DNA of 64,000 nucleotides, from positions 65,177-129,176 of the forward strand of contig WTPW01000144.1 in the NCBI GenBank assembly GCA_009809945.1, written 5' to 3'. The notes under the pieces are model-generated. The model was not told where the DNA came from. It saw nothing but the letters and a program-made list of their open reading frames with translations, and made no database searches. This DNA is from Gigaspora margarita. Taxonomy: Eukaryota > Glomeromycota > Glomeromycetes > Diversisporales > Gigasporaceae. Shown piece by piece: positions 24,325 through 35,697 of the stretch (the first letter of the stretch is position 1; each line of letters starts with the position of its first letter). A program made the position numbers and the translations under genes.

Positions 24325-24826
24325 TAGTGATACGGGTCGACCCCGGCCCAACGGCCGGGTCGATGGGCGGGTCGACCCTCGGCCCGCACCTTTGTGGGCC
24401 GGGCTGGTTGGTAAGAAAAGTATTAGAAACAATTCTCTTCTATAACATATTTCAGTCTAGGAATTAAATAAAAATCGGCTAGTCGTTGATAATAATGTAG
24501 AAATTGACTTATTTGGTGATAAATTGGCAAATGGTGAATATAATCTAAGTGTCAGAATGTTCGGAGGCGTAGACAATCAATCAACATAAAATACTAACAT
24601 GCTGGAATTTTTCTCAAGGACAAAAAGAATAACAATTAAATAATTAAATATCACTAGAATTCGACAAAAAACTACCTGATGNNTTTTTACACGTTTAATA
24701 TAGATAAATGTTGACTGATTCTGATCAGAAAAAATTACACTAGCAAAAGATCGGCCCGGTCGACCGGCCCGAGCTTTTTTTTGGATCGGCCTCGGCCCAC
24801 GATTTTTTTATTGACCCGTATCACTA
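24325..24826. mobile_element. GC-rich inverted-repeat element, TAGTGATACGGGTC ends
   Basis: The 14-base terminal repeats TAGTGATACGGGTC (24325-24338) and GACCCGTATCACTA (24813-24826) enclose 502 bp. Subterminal GGGTCGACC/CGGCCC/GGCCGGGTCG runs stand out in the AT-rich surroundings, and two N occur at 24682-24683. No short target duplication directly abuts the ends. However, TAGTTTACATT occurs at 24270-24280 and 24825-24835, so the insertion may have involved the adjacent palindrome. No transposase is encoded. Confidence 0.8.
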
Positions 24827-24835
24827 GTTTACATT

Positions 24836-25765
24836 ATTTAGCGATCGTTCATTATTAAAGTTTTTTAAATAATTTATTTGCCACTCAATAATTTGTTATT
24901 GTAATAATGTTGGAGTTCAGTTTAAATAAATAAATTCAAGTTTATAGCATTCATCTCTAAATTTTGTTAACTTACTCGATGAATATTACAATCTTTCGTT
25001 ATCGGCATACCTAAAGAAACTATTCAAATATATATGTATGCTGTATTTATTTGCAATGAAGTTTCCGAACTGCAAATAAATTAGTATTTAAATAAGTTGT
25101 ATGATTCATACCATTTACTATATCATCGTTATATTTCTATTTTATTCGTATTTATTTCGTCAGTGAATAGAAATCTTTTATCATGAATTTAAATAGGATA
25201 TTTGAGCATAATTCGAATTTATTGCACTTGATCATACTTAATCCTGCTTGTATCGCATCTGCGGAGCTACCCTAACGTTTTAAATTTATTTATAGTTAAT
25301 TAGTTCTTCTTATTATTTATATTATGCGCACAGTTTTTTTCGTTACAATAATAACAAATCTGATTTGGCATTTTAAACCTAAGATTCAGGTATCTGATTT
25401 CGAATTAAATCAGTGACTTAATTATTTCAAAATCAATGATCTATAAATCTTATTTATTTTTATTTATTTTTATTTGTATGCTTATTTATATAATAATGAA
25501 TTCTTTTACGATCGTAAATTTTTTTTCGAAATTCTATCAAAAAAAGTTTTCTATTTTATTTCTGATTTCGAAAATTCGAACCTTAACTTATTTTCGAAAT
25601 AACTTGATTTTGAAACCCCCTGCTATTATATAAATAAGCTTATAAATAAAAAATAAATAGGATTTATAGTTCATTGATTTTGAAATAAATACATTACTGA
25701 TTTAATTAGAAATCAGAAACCTGAACCTTAAGTCTGAAACCTTTATTGCATATTGCAGTAGTGTT
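24836..25765. other. Intergenic sequence
   Basis: There is no supported gene. The stretch at 25500-25620 (ATTTCGAAAATTCG, GAAACCCCC) resembles the right part of the insertion at 20766-21045. Confidence 0.35.
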
Positions 25766-25767
25766 CC

Positions 25768-26325
25768 TCAAAATTAATCAAAAATGGATATTAAATAAAT
25801 GTGAAGGACCCGCCTTCACATTCAATTATTATCGTGCATACAACATATGAATGATTTAAATATGGATAACAAATGGTTTTTTATGTAATTAAAAACAGTT
25901 GATGATTCTGAATATAGATTTAAATTTAATTATTCAGACTTTAATTATCACTTGTTTAAAAAAGTGAAAAAATAGTTTTTTTTTTCTTTTTACCATCTAA
26001 GCATGTTCATAATAGATAATTAGAAAACTAGTAAAATAAAGTTCACTGACATTAGTATATAATGAAGTAATATAAATTAGGACCCATGCATTGAAGAAAT
26101 TTAAGATTTTGTAAAAAAAAATTAACATATTTAGACGTCTGCACTAATCAATTTTTAACGGATTACGTATATGTGTTATAAGATATGTAGTATTTAGTTT
26201 TCTCTACCTAATATATGGAAAAAAATCGGAGTTATATTCATATACTGTACGTTTTGTACATATGTCGTTTCAGGTTCGGCAGTTAATTACAGAATTATAT
26301 TTCCATATCGGGTATAATAAATCAT
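25768..26325 (+). repeat. Orphan P450-type upstream flank
   Basis: The order of blocks follows 20535-21290: AATCAAAAATGGATA, GTGAAGGACCCGC, ATTATCACTTGTTT, TTAACGGATTACGTATATG and GCAGTTAATTACAG. No P450 exon follows. A GC-rich fold-back element begins at 26361 instead. It is therefore either the relic of a deleted P450 locus or a promoter duplicated without its gene. Confidence 0.7.
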
Positions 26326-26360
26326 ATGATAAATACTAGTGATAATTCTTTTTTTATCGC

Positions 26361-26736
26361 TTATTTATTCCACGTCTCATTATGATCGCATGACGGGGAT
26401 TTACGTGTTATTAATCATAATTTTTATCATGAATTTTTTTCTTTTTTATTTGTTATATCCACGGGGTGATAACAAATAAAGCCGGGGTGATAATAGGCAT
26501 TGGTTATTTCCCCGAAAAGTTAAAAATGTAAAGGGAGACAAAGAAAATGATAAAAATAATTAATAACACGAGTCCCTGTCATGTCGTCATATGAAACGTT
26601 GAATAACTCATTTATTCCGCCGTGTCGGGGAAATAATTAAAATATTCCCCAAGTGGCGCACTTATGGGCGCAAAGCGCCCCACATATGCCACTGGGGAAA
26701 TATTTCATTATTCCCACCGTCCCGGGGAATAAATAG
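26361..26736. mobile_element. GC-rich compound fold-back element
   Basis: The outer ends TTATTTATTCC and GGAATAAATA are complementary. One internal pair (26361-26432 with 26546-26607) shares CGCATGAC-type, GTGTTATTAAT and TTTTTATCAT sequence. A second hairpin (about 26613-26730) has arms with TATTCCCCAAGTGGC and GGGCGCAAAGCGCCC at its tip. Surrounding DNA is AT-rich, so this island was probably imported. Confidence 0.75.
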
Positions 26737-26999
26737 TACTTATCTCACATAGGGCTAGAAAAAAGCTTGTTATTCTTCATCGTTTAATGGCAAAATTTGT
26801 GTAACGGTTTATCGAAAAAGACCTAAAAATTAAATCGGTAGATATGTATATGATATATTTTTTCCATGTTATTTCTATGTAACCAAGATCCCAAATTAAA
26901 ATTATCATAATAGTAACCACATTTTCAACAATCAATCTAACAAGAACGCAACCAGAAATTTTATTATAATTTTGATTGAAAAAATCATAACATTTAACC

Positions 27000-27367
27000 C
27001 TTGTTAGAATCAACCCATTTTGATAGTAATATCAATGCAGGGTCATATTAAAGTTGGTATATATGAGGAAATTATAATATATAAAATTTTATAAAAATTT
27101 GATTTTTAGTTTAGGTTGATATTAACGAAATTGATATAAAAAGGGTCAAACATCATAGCAAATTTATGTAATTAGAGTATTTTGACTAACTATGAAGCAT
27201 CACTTACTATTTGATTTTGACATTTTTTCTTGCAAAATCATATAAATAATATCTAAATCATATTTTCACAGGAAAAAGGATTTTACAATAAGTTATGTCA
27301 AAAAACAAATAGTAAATGATGTACTTCATAGTTAGCCAAAATACTCTAATTTCATAAATTTGCTCAA
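27000..27367. mobile_element. Nested fold-back elements at the left of segment A
   Basis: The strongest inverted pair is at about 27160-27235 and 27290-27367 (TTAGAGTATTTTGACTAACT, ATGAAG, TTACTATTTG and complements). An outer weaker pair uses CCCTTGTTAGAATCAAC. Segment B has the same structure at 55445-55835, so the element predates the duplication. Confidence 0.8.
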
Positions 27368-27369
27368 AA

Positions 27370-28890
27370 AAATAGAGGGTAGGTTTTTATTATGTATATA
27401 AGTAAATCAATCTTTAGTTGTTCATTTTTCTAGATTTCTGACTTCCATTAAAATCACTGATTACAGTAATTTAAAAGCACTGTAATACAATTATAGAGAA
27501 TATACATGTGAAATTAAGAGTTCTATCTACCAAAGATTTTAACATTAAACCTTTTCAAACACTTAAAAGGCAAAGATTAATTTACTTAAAAAAAGGCTTT
27601 TATTTGTTGCAGTGATTTAATTCTAAATTAGTGTATCACCCGTGCCTCTGCCACAGGAACAAAAGGTTGTTGAAGGAATAAATATATATAAGAACTTTTC
27701 TATGATCACTATTTGAGATATTATTTTAATGATAATTATATCAACACATTGTAAATATTTATATTGGAGATAGTAAAAAAAACCTGTGTAAGGGCTTTTC
27801 ACCATCTGTTGTAACAAACAAATTAACTGAATGTATCTCTAAGTCATAAGTACATATAAAGTGACATAATTTATCAACTATAACAAAGATGCCATAACTT
27901 ATACAAACATGGTAAGTTATAGAATTATGTCTGTGTCCCCAAGCCTAATTATACAAGTTGTAGAAACCATTTCAGCCTAGCTGATAATATTTCGGAACTG
28001 ATTTTTAATGAGATTGCGAGATTTTAGAACTTTTATATCAAAATTCAATGCAATGATATATTTGTCAAAGCCGAAATTAGCATCTATAACATGTATAAAT
28101 CTAACACAACTTAATAAATTTCATATTTCCCCTGCGCCTGGTTTGCGCAACTGTGTTGCACAGCTACTTATTTAACAATCATAATACGTAATCACTACAC
28201 GGGTGACTACGTAAACATCAATTGCGAGATGATATCTTACTCCAATAAGATAATCACAAGTATGGTATGTAATGATCGGCAATTTATATACATTTCAGTA
28301 AATAGGAAATATTACATTGAATTTTCTGATTGGTCGATAGCGTGACGGACGTTTGTGCTTTAATATAATAGATAGAAGATTATTTAAAATTTTATATTAT
28401 CACCAAAATGATAAAGAATTTTTGGGTTTATAAATTTTTTTTTACAATTTGATTAGCGGTAACCACAGTAAGTTACCACAAACAACCCTGCCCACAACCT
28501 CCCATTCATACCCCCCTAGCCCTACTTCAATATATCCTATTTACCGATATTCATAGAAACCTAAATTTGCTAAATATATGTCATCCCAATAAAAACCCAA
28601 ACCCAAAACTCTGCCCTTAAACAAAAAGCCTCAACCAAAGTACTAGACTAACCATAAAAGACAAAAATCAATGTGATCTGCAATAAAGTCAGCTGATCTC
28701 ACAATAATGACCGCTCCGTGGCGAGCTTAACAAATCGCAGAAAGCCACATGCTTTTTGAGATTTTCCTTGATCACAGAATTTACACGTCCCTGATCTAAT
28801 GTACTATGTATGCACAACGATTTGATTTAAAATCAAGTTTTTGCATGAAGTTCCAAACACTAACAATTATTAAGCAATTAATATCACCCC
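27370..28890. other. Intergenic part of segment A
   Basis: There is no recognised gene. Sequence conserved with segment B includes GTATCACCCGTGCCTCTG and the GTAAGTTACCAC run near 28465. Short ORFs differ between copies, which argues against coding. Confidence 0.45.
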
Positions 28891-28894
28891 ATAG

Positions 28895-29415
28895 CAGCAG
28901 GTTTTTGATAGTAAAGGAATGCCTCTTGTTTATCTTCTCATCTCTTACTCGTTTTTCATAACAGATATCAAGTTCAGATATTCCATTGACAGATAATTGC
29001 GAATGGCTGATTTTTTTTTAACATTTATCTCATATGTTGATAACAATAATTAAGGTTAAACATTCACACCAGAGTAGCCTTTTTTAGTAAATTCTTTGTA
29101 ATATTTAAATGCTAGATGTTCATTCATTTCTATGTTGAGGTTTTTTGATAATGAATAAATGCCTGATGTTTATCCTTCTCAACCTCGATTCCATGCTGAT
29201 AACAATGTCAAAGACTATTTATTGTATCAACATTCCTATTTTGGCAGATATTTTCGTAATACAATATTCGAATGCGTCTTGTTTAACTCCAATTCCATTT
29301 TTATACATATCTGCGTCCATGACATATCTCCATCTCTGAAGATTTTTGATAATAATGACTCATTATATACTTTTCAATCCCTATTTCGTGTTATAACAGT
29401 AACAAATTACAAATT
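28895..29415 (+). repeat. Degenerate ~215-bp tandem repeat, three units
   Basis: TTTTTGATARTRAAKGAATG-type starts occur near 28904, 29141 and 29345. Each is followed by TTTATCTTCTCA-like sequence, a TACTCG/TATTTCG motif and GATAACAATRTCAA-type sequence. The same three units occur in segment B at about 57410, 57650 and 57838. The 121-codon ORF starting at 29159 is not conserved in segment B and is unlikely to be a gene. Confidence 0.6.
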
Positions 29416-29524
29416 TAACTTATTAAAACAACAATTCGCTTTTCATTTTTATTATTATTTTTTTTATATAATGAAACAATTTATTGAAATATTATTTTGC
29501 CTTTACATGAAAAAAATCATCTAA

Positions 29525-30975
29525 ATATGCAATAGTACTATTGACGCAGTACGATTTACATTACATCAGTATTGAATAACATAACTCGAGATTAGGGCCC
29601 TAAAAATGTGATGTGCAATAGATTTACCAAACAAAGGCATTTTCGGAAAGAATTTGCATAATTTCATTTTATAAGGGATGGAATATCAACTAGCCTGCAA
29701 ACCTGTATTTTAATATTCATCGGCGTAGTAATTTATTATAAGAAAATCTGGGGCAGGTTACATTAACTTTGTTCTCCGTATCAATACAAAATTTATTAAT
29801 AAAATAATAATAATAATAATAAATAAAAATTACTTTTTTAGTTTTTTTTTTTGAAATTTTCAACCTTTATAAGTATAACGACAATAAAAATAACATTGAA
29901 ACCGATGACAATTTTACAGTAATATTGAAGTGTTTATAAAAGTTGGATAGAAAATCTACGAAAATTGGTTACAGAAAAGCACACAGTTTACTGGTATACG
30001 AACAGGAAATTACTTCACTATATAAATGCTCATTGATTCTGTAACTTCAGTTTGAGTAACCTTTGCATAAAGAAAATTAATAAAAGGTAAAAAAGAACAT
30101 TCTCAAGAAAGTCACAAGATCACGAGAATTTTGGATCGGATCAGTCATATATTCTGCGTTTGTACAACGCAAAAATTTAAACCTTTATTTTTTTCGGTTT
30201 AAAATTCGGAGATTAATGTATATGCCATAAGGTAAGTACGCACGTATCATGTACGTACATACGAACGTACCTGGCATATATACCTTTATGTATGCTTCTA
30301 CTAATAAATATTGCAAAATATGATTCACTATGTATTACGATAAATGTTTCACAACACAGTTTATAATGGTTGCTCAAAATTTTTGATCGACTGACATGCA
30401 TACATACTCCTGTACTTTATTTAAAAAACTCGTTGTTAAAATAAATTTTACGTTTTAGTTATTAGAAAGTTATTTTAGAAGATCATTTATGACCAATTTT
30501 TAATCATTAAACTCCGATATTGGTTTATTTATTGATTTCTGAGTTCTGTGGTACATAAATCTTATCTTAACTAAAATGAATTTTATTTTTAGGTATTCGG
30601 CATGAATCATAATATATCTATTTTTTTTAACATAAGCAGATTTATTCATCGTAAAATTTTAAACACGTAATTCGTTCGTTTAAGTTTTGAAATTATTTTT
30701 ATAATGAGTTTTACTTCATGTGTCCTGAAACATCTTTACTGCATTAATGTTGGCGTACGTACGATCTTCTATGTCATGTGATAACCAAGTCTAGCCGAGA
30801 TTTGCCAAGTTCAGAAGTTACTGCGTTTATGATTATCATTCAAATCGGGATAATTCGGATAATCAACAAATTAACTATCATGCAGATAATAATGATGTGA
30901 ATACAAAGAGTTCTTCAAACTCAGCAAAGACTTATAGGAGATGCTGTCAAAAATTAGCAAAAATTAGCATATTCT
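29525..30975. other. Upstream region of the intact P450 (segment A)
   Basis: There is no gene. It includes (AAT)n at about 29804-29830. A stretch at 30020-30370 is missing from segment B. Confidence 0.45.
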
Positions 30976-30984
30976 CGGGAAATC

Positions 30985-31289
30985 CGTCCGATTCCGCAGC
31001 CAACTATTTTTAACACATTACTTTATATGTACATATATACTTGTATTTTCGTATGTATTAGTCACCAGTAAAAGTAACGCCCAATTTACTTTACAGAATA
31101 AATCCTTGGAATCGATAAATCTTGTTATCGGTAGAATATTTACCCTCAGCTCTTTGGATATTATCATTAACATGAGAAAAGTATAAAATGATGGGAAAAC
31201 TGGATTTATCCCAATACAAATCAAACAAATCAAACAAATTAAACAAATCAAACAAATCAAACAAATCAATCAAACAATAAAATTCTAAA
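30985..31289 (+). promoter_or_regulatory. P450 promoter and leader, with TATA box and CAAATCAAA repeat
   Basis: The conserved block CTATTTTTAACACATTAC followed by TATGTACATATATACTTG lies at about 31002-31050. AGTATAAAAT, a TATA box, is at about 31180. Between it and the ATG, a 9-base repeat (CAAATCAAA, six units, about 31215-31270) lies in the likely 5' leader. The equivalent leader at 60024-60066 has fewer units. The start at 31290 is chosen because it opens directly into the membrane anchor. Confidence 0.65.
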
Positions 31290-33251
31290 ATGGATTACTA
31301 CTTAGTCGCATTTCTTGCATTTATAAGCTACGCTTTGTACAAATGTTATATTCATCCTTTTTATTTGTCTCCATTACGTAAAATCCCTGGTCCACCTCTT
31401 GATAGTTTCATTCTTGGACATTATGCCACTTTTTTAAATAAAGAAATTGGTGAAGCACTTTCTTACTTAGCAAAACAATATGGTGGAATAGTTCGATATC
31501 ATGGCTTATTTAACAAACCATATCTATTAATTTCCGATCCAAAAATTGTCCAACAAATATTGGTAAATCGTCCTTATGATCATCCAAAGTACTTTACCAA
31601 TAGAGAAATGGCTAAAGAATTTGTTGGTGAAGGTCTTTTGCTTGCTCAAGGTGATTCTCATAAACGACAAAGAAAAATGATGAATCCTTCATTCGCTTTT
31701 AGTAATGTCAAGGTATTATTCTTTTACGATCATCAATGTTAATAATTATTAAAAAAAAAAAAATTAATTGTTATATTGAAATTATATTTTACTTATTTCT
31801 TATAATTTATTTAAGGAAATGGTTCCAACATTTGTTCAAGCTGGTCATAAATTAAAAGATTTCTGGATGAAACAAATTGGTGATAAAAAAGAGGAGAGAA
31901 TTACAATCACTGCAATGATTCCAAAAATAACTTTAGATGTTATTGGTCTTGTTGGTATGTATTATCCTGTTTTCATTCTACATGTTAAATTTTACTAATG
32001 ACATTTCTAATGACATTTCTAATATTAATCTAAATCATATTCACATTATTTAAAATAGGATTTAATTATAAATTCAATTCTACTACTTCAGACTCTGAAT
32101 TAGCTCAAGCATATAAAATATTGGTTAATCGCAATCCTTCGCCTTTATATACAGCTCTTGAGGAAAATTTGTCGTTTATCAGGAAACTCCCAATTACTTA
32201 TTACAAACAACATTATGATTCTCTCAAGACAATTAGAAATATTTCCGAAAAATTAATTGCTGAACAAAAAAATTCTACTGTTCGAGGAAAAGATTTATTG
32301 TCTTTATTGGTAAAAGCAAATGAACAGTTACCTTTTGATGAACAATTAACACATGAAGAATTAATTAGTCAGGTAAAAGTTTATTTAAATTATTAAAATA
32401 TTATACATTTATTTAATTTTATTTAAATTTTTAATTTTAAATTTTTAAATTTATATCAAGGTTATGACATTACTCATAGCTGGACACGAGACTACTAGTA
32501 CTTCATTATCATGGGCACTATACTTCATCGCAAAAAATCCTGATATCCAAGATCGTCTTCGTAATGAAATACTCGAAGTTTTTACTGATCGTAATCATTT
32601 TCCAACTTTTGATGAAATTGAACAATTGAAATACTTAGAATGTGTCTTTAAAGAAACTTTAAGGATTATTCCACCTGGTATAGTCAATAATATTTCTTTA
32701 TATTTCAATTTTTGTTTCAATTTATTCGATTTATTTATCTCTAATTTATTTTACTCTATTTTTATTATTTTTAAAGCGCCTGCAATGCTTCGTTATAATA
32801 TAAAAGATGAAATTATGGATGGTTACGTTGTTCCAAAGGTATTTTCATAAAATAACATTTAATAGCTCAATTGATTGATAATGATATAATATATATAACC
32901 TTGAAATGTTTTTTTTTTTTTTAGAACACTCCATTAATGATTGCTATTTATGCAATTCATCATGATCCCTCAATTTGGGGTGATGATGCTGACGATTTTA
33001 ACCCATCTCGATGGCTTGATCCTGAAATAAAATCGAAAGTAACAAATAATAATTTCATACCTTTTGGTGCTGGTCCGACAAGTTGTTTAGGACTAAAAAT
33101 GGCTCATTTAGAACTTAAATCAATCTTAGCTGTAGTAATTAGAAATTTGGAATTTAGATTGGTTAAAGGTTATACTTTTAAAAAGAAATTTATTGGTTTA
33201 TCTAAACCTATTCCTGGAGTTGATTTATGGGTTTCAAAAGTGGATTCTTAA
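31290..33251 (+). CDS. Cytochrome P450, microsomal type, six exons
   Basis: Joined exons 31290-31712, 31816-31954, 32059-32372, 32461-32677, 32777-32838 and 32925-33251 give a 493-aa protein with all GT-AG junctions in phase. It is a haem monooxygenase by family; the substrate is unknown. The N-terminus (MDYYLVAFLAFISYALYK) is a signal-anchor, followed by the PGPP hinge near residue 35, which predicts endoplasmic reticulum attachment. Later landmarks are HKRQRKMMNPSF (C helix, end of exon 1), AGHETTS (I helix, oxygen activation), KETLR (K-helix ExxR), FNPSRW (PERF-like) and FGAGPTSCLG (haem loop). Cys, the iron ligand, is present. The usual Arg two residues before it in FxxGxRxCxG is Thr. Length is normal for the family. 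Two near-copies (21369, 60077) are broken, so this may be the only working member. Confidence 0.9.
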
Positions 33252-34041
33252 TTCTTTTCTTGAAAATATGTTTAATAATAATTTTTTTTAAATTACATTC
33301 CTTTAAATCAGTTTCATCGTTTCATCAATTAAATCACCATATCATATTGTAATTAGATTTACCATCTTTTCTGGTTTTTTTTTTCATCATATAGATTCTT
33401 TATCATAATAAATTTACTTTTTAATCAATTAACTAAGTGTAACTCGTTTGTTTAAATTTGTGTATTGTAGTCCGAGTATAAATTCGCTTGATTGTCATCA
33501 TATTGCGTGATTATAAAATGATATCTTATTCAAATTGACCAGTCATGACCGGTTAGTGATCGTAACCGATATTGACCGGTTAGAGAGGTTTAATCGTCCG
33601 GTCAAAATTATGGCCGATCCCAGATTTTAATTTCCTGACTAGTAAATAATAATATTATTGCAGCATAAAGTCATAAAATCATATTAGAAGAACTACATAA
33701 TCAAATAAATAGAGAAAATCCATCGTTCATAATTTTGGCCAAATTTGCAGATCATTTGGCCAGACTAGAACCAATCAATTTAAACCTGGTTAAATGATCT
33801 GCAATTTTAATGATGGCATGAACGGGGTAAAATCGCCACCCAAAAAAGTTCGAACACCACGTGACAAATATATCGAGCACTAAAATTAATAACAAAAAAT
33901 ACCAACAAAAAAATTTAGACTAAACAAAATACTAACGATAATAAAATTAACATTTTATTTATTTCAAATAACTCAATAAACGACACCCAGAAAGTATTAT
34001 GATTACGGGTTTTCTAAATATTTGGAATCTTCCATTGCCTT
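33252..34041. other. 3' flank of the P450, with GACCGG-rich remnant
   Basis: At about 33527-33620, GACCAGTCATGACCGG, CCGATATTGACCGG and CCGGTCAAAAT match the longer element beginning at 62401 in segment B. Around 33740-33805, GCAGATCATTTGGCC pairs with AATGATCTGCAATT as a hairpin. No gene is present. Confidence 0.6.
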
Positions 34042-34260
34042 TTAAATGATTATAATCCTCCAATTTATGCAATGGCAAAAGTTTTTATCAATACTATCGA
34101 GCCATTTGTTACTATTTGGATTCATTATGTTTTCTTCAATAATTTTTTGCTGTCGCGTCCTGGATTCAAATAAATAATCAGAGTTATAATCTTCTGGAAG
34201 TGCAAATCCACAAGGTTCTGGTGCAATTGCATTTTCTTGATTAATTTTTATAATTTTATT
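34042..34260 (-). pseudogene. Open fragment of an unrecognised gene
   Basis: On the minus strand a 72-codon frame without an upstream Met includes APEPCGFALPEDYNSDYLF and IIEENIMNPNSNKWLDSID. Its amino-acid composition looks protein-like rather than random AT sequence, and a basic stretch (KRKKNEN) precedes the upstream stop. Its 3' end is also present in segment B (to 62815), where a hAT-like element begins. I do not recognise the family. It could be the tail of a degraded host gene or of a transposon gene. Confidence 0.35.
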
Positions 34261-34451
34261 TCAATTTTCATTCTTTTTTCGTTTATTGTTAGTTTAAATT
34301 TGGTTACGAAAATTAACATATTGGATCATATTATGAGAAGCCGATGAACGGAGTCACGAGATCACGACCTACACCCATGACGTCGAATGAGTGATTCATA
34401 AGTATGAGATAGTATCGATTTGATTTATTAAGTGATGGTTATAAGCAACTA

Positions 34452-34714
34452 GTAAGGCGAGTTCAACTGGATCCTGAGTCTTACGTTACCACCCTCTCCC
34501 TCCAGAAGGTGGGGTGGTTCACATTGTAAAATTTTAAAAAATTTTTTTTCAAAATAAAATTTTTCCGAATTGTTCCGTGACTGTATAAAATTTTTCCGAA
34601 ATATCCCGTAGCCCTATTTATCTAAATTTTTTTCTACTATGAGGGAGAGGGGGAACGCTGAGGAGGAGGGGGGAGGTAATGTAAGACACAGAATCCAGTT
34701 GGTCTCGCCTAAAT
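34452..34714. mobile_element. MITE with TTAGGCGAGACCAACTGGAT-type ends
   Basis: The left end TAAGGCGAGTTCAACTGGAT and the right end read inward (TTTAGGCGAGACCAACTGGA) extend as complements through CTTACRTTACC. The centre has GGTGGGGTGG opposed by CCCTCTCCC-like runs. Similar ends occur at 40008-40255. Confidence 0.8.
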
Positions 34715-34789
34715 ATGATGATTGTTCGATAATTGGGGGTGATTGATTCAGGGATGACAATAATCGAATAAATCGAAACATAAAGAGGC

Positions 34790-35225
34790 CTTAAAGTTTC
34801 TTTAAAGACAAATCAAGATATTTCAAATGCTCAACTTCATCAAATGTTGGAAAATGATCATAATTAGTAAATATTCCCAGCACTTCCTTACGAAGGTGAT
34901 CCATGTTTTACAAGAAAATATAGTGTCCAAGATGATACAATATTAATTGTTTCATGTCCCCTTCAAGTAATAAGAAATGTCATAGCTTTTAAATTTATAA
35001 ATATATAATTTAAATAAAATTTAATATAAATTATATATAACTGATAAATATATTAATAAATTAAATGATATTTACCTGACCAAGTAGTTCATAATGCGTT
35101 AATTGTTCATCAAGGGCAAATTCTCATTTCTAAGACAATGAATCTTTTCCTTGAACAGGAGCATTTTTTGTTCAACAACTAGTTTCTCAGAAACTTTATT
35201 AATAATTTAAAAGAATTACTGCGCT
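34790..35225 (-). pseudogene. Cytochrome P450 relic, exons 3-4
   Basis: Read on the minus strand, about 35220-35076 encodes VSEKLVVEQK, ENLPLDEQLTHYELLGQ and a GTAAAT donor, matching the end of exon 3 of the intact P450. About 34987-34800 gives MTFLIT, a stop, GHET, SSWTLYFL, LRKEVLGIFTNYDHFPTF and DEVEHLKYL, matching exon 4 including the I-helix GHET. Stops and frameshifts interrupt it, and no exon 1-2 or exon 5-6 sequence was found beside it. It belongs to the same subfamily as the plus-strand genes but is older. Confidence 0.88.
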
Positions 35226-35397
35226 TTTTAAATTACAGTACACTGGAAGCAGAAATCTAAAAAAAAAATTTGGCAATCTGTGGTTAGAAATAATTTTTAG
35301 TCAATCATACAATTTTTTCTAAATTCTGATTCCCGGTATGATGTATGAAAATCACTGACCACAGTAATTTAAAAAGAGCAGTAGAGAATGCATAACA

Positions 35398-35697
35398 TAT
35401 TGGCGGATTTTGCGGAATTGATCCTGGATTGAACTTAAATTGTATCCTCAAAGGTTAATCCGTAATAACCCAAAGTTTAGTAGAAACAAATAAATCTTTT
35501 TATTTTATGTACATACATACATATAAAGGTGATTCAACGAGCTAATAGATACTATTACACATAGTATAAATATACATTGAATTGTTACCTCTTAATTTAT
35601 TGCTTGCTACTAAAATTTGGGGTATTGCGGATTAAACTTTGAGGATATAATTCATGATTATCCAGAACCAATGCCAAAAATCCAACGTTATGATGAA
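35398..35697. mobile_element. Fold-back element shared by both copies of the older duplication
   Basis: GATCCTGGATT, TTGTATCCTCAAAGGTTAAT and CCCAAAGTTTAGTAG at the left are complementary to the right arm (AATTTGGGGTATTGC, TTTGAGGATATAATTC, ATCCAGAACC). The same arms are at about 42536-42825, so insertion preceded the duplication. Confidence 0.78.

Larger units (their letters stand above)
26975..34053. repeat. Segmental duplication, copy A (pairs with 55430-62815)
   Basis: Colinear similarity runs for about 7 kb from CCCTTGTTAGAATCAACC at the left to TTGGAATCTTCCATTGCC and GATTATAAT at the right. It includes the P450 gene, its upstream region and its 3' flank. Relative to copy B, copy A has about 350 extra bases near 30020-30370 and lacks an 880-base insert that copy B carries at 58820-59698. 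Confidence 0.93.

Noticed and set aside
29159-29524. 121-codon plus-strand ORF in segment A
   Set aside because: It overlaps the degenerate tandem repeat and is not conserved in the duplicated segment B, where the frame is interrupted.
31018-31273. Minus-strand ORFs with repeated Ile-Cys-Leu or Leu-Phe-Asp
   Set aside because: They are translations of the 9-bp CAAATCAAA leader repeat of the P450 gene.
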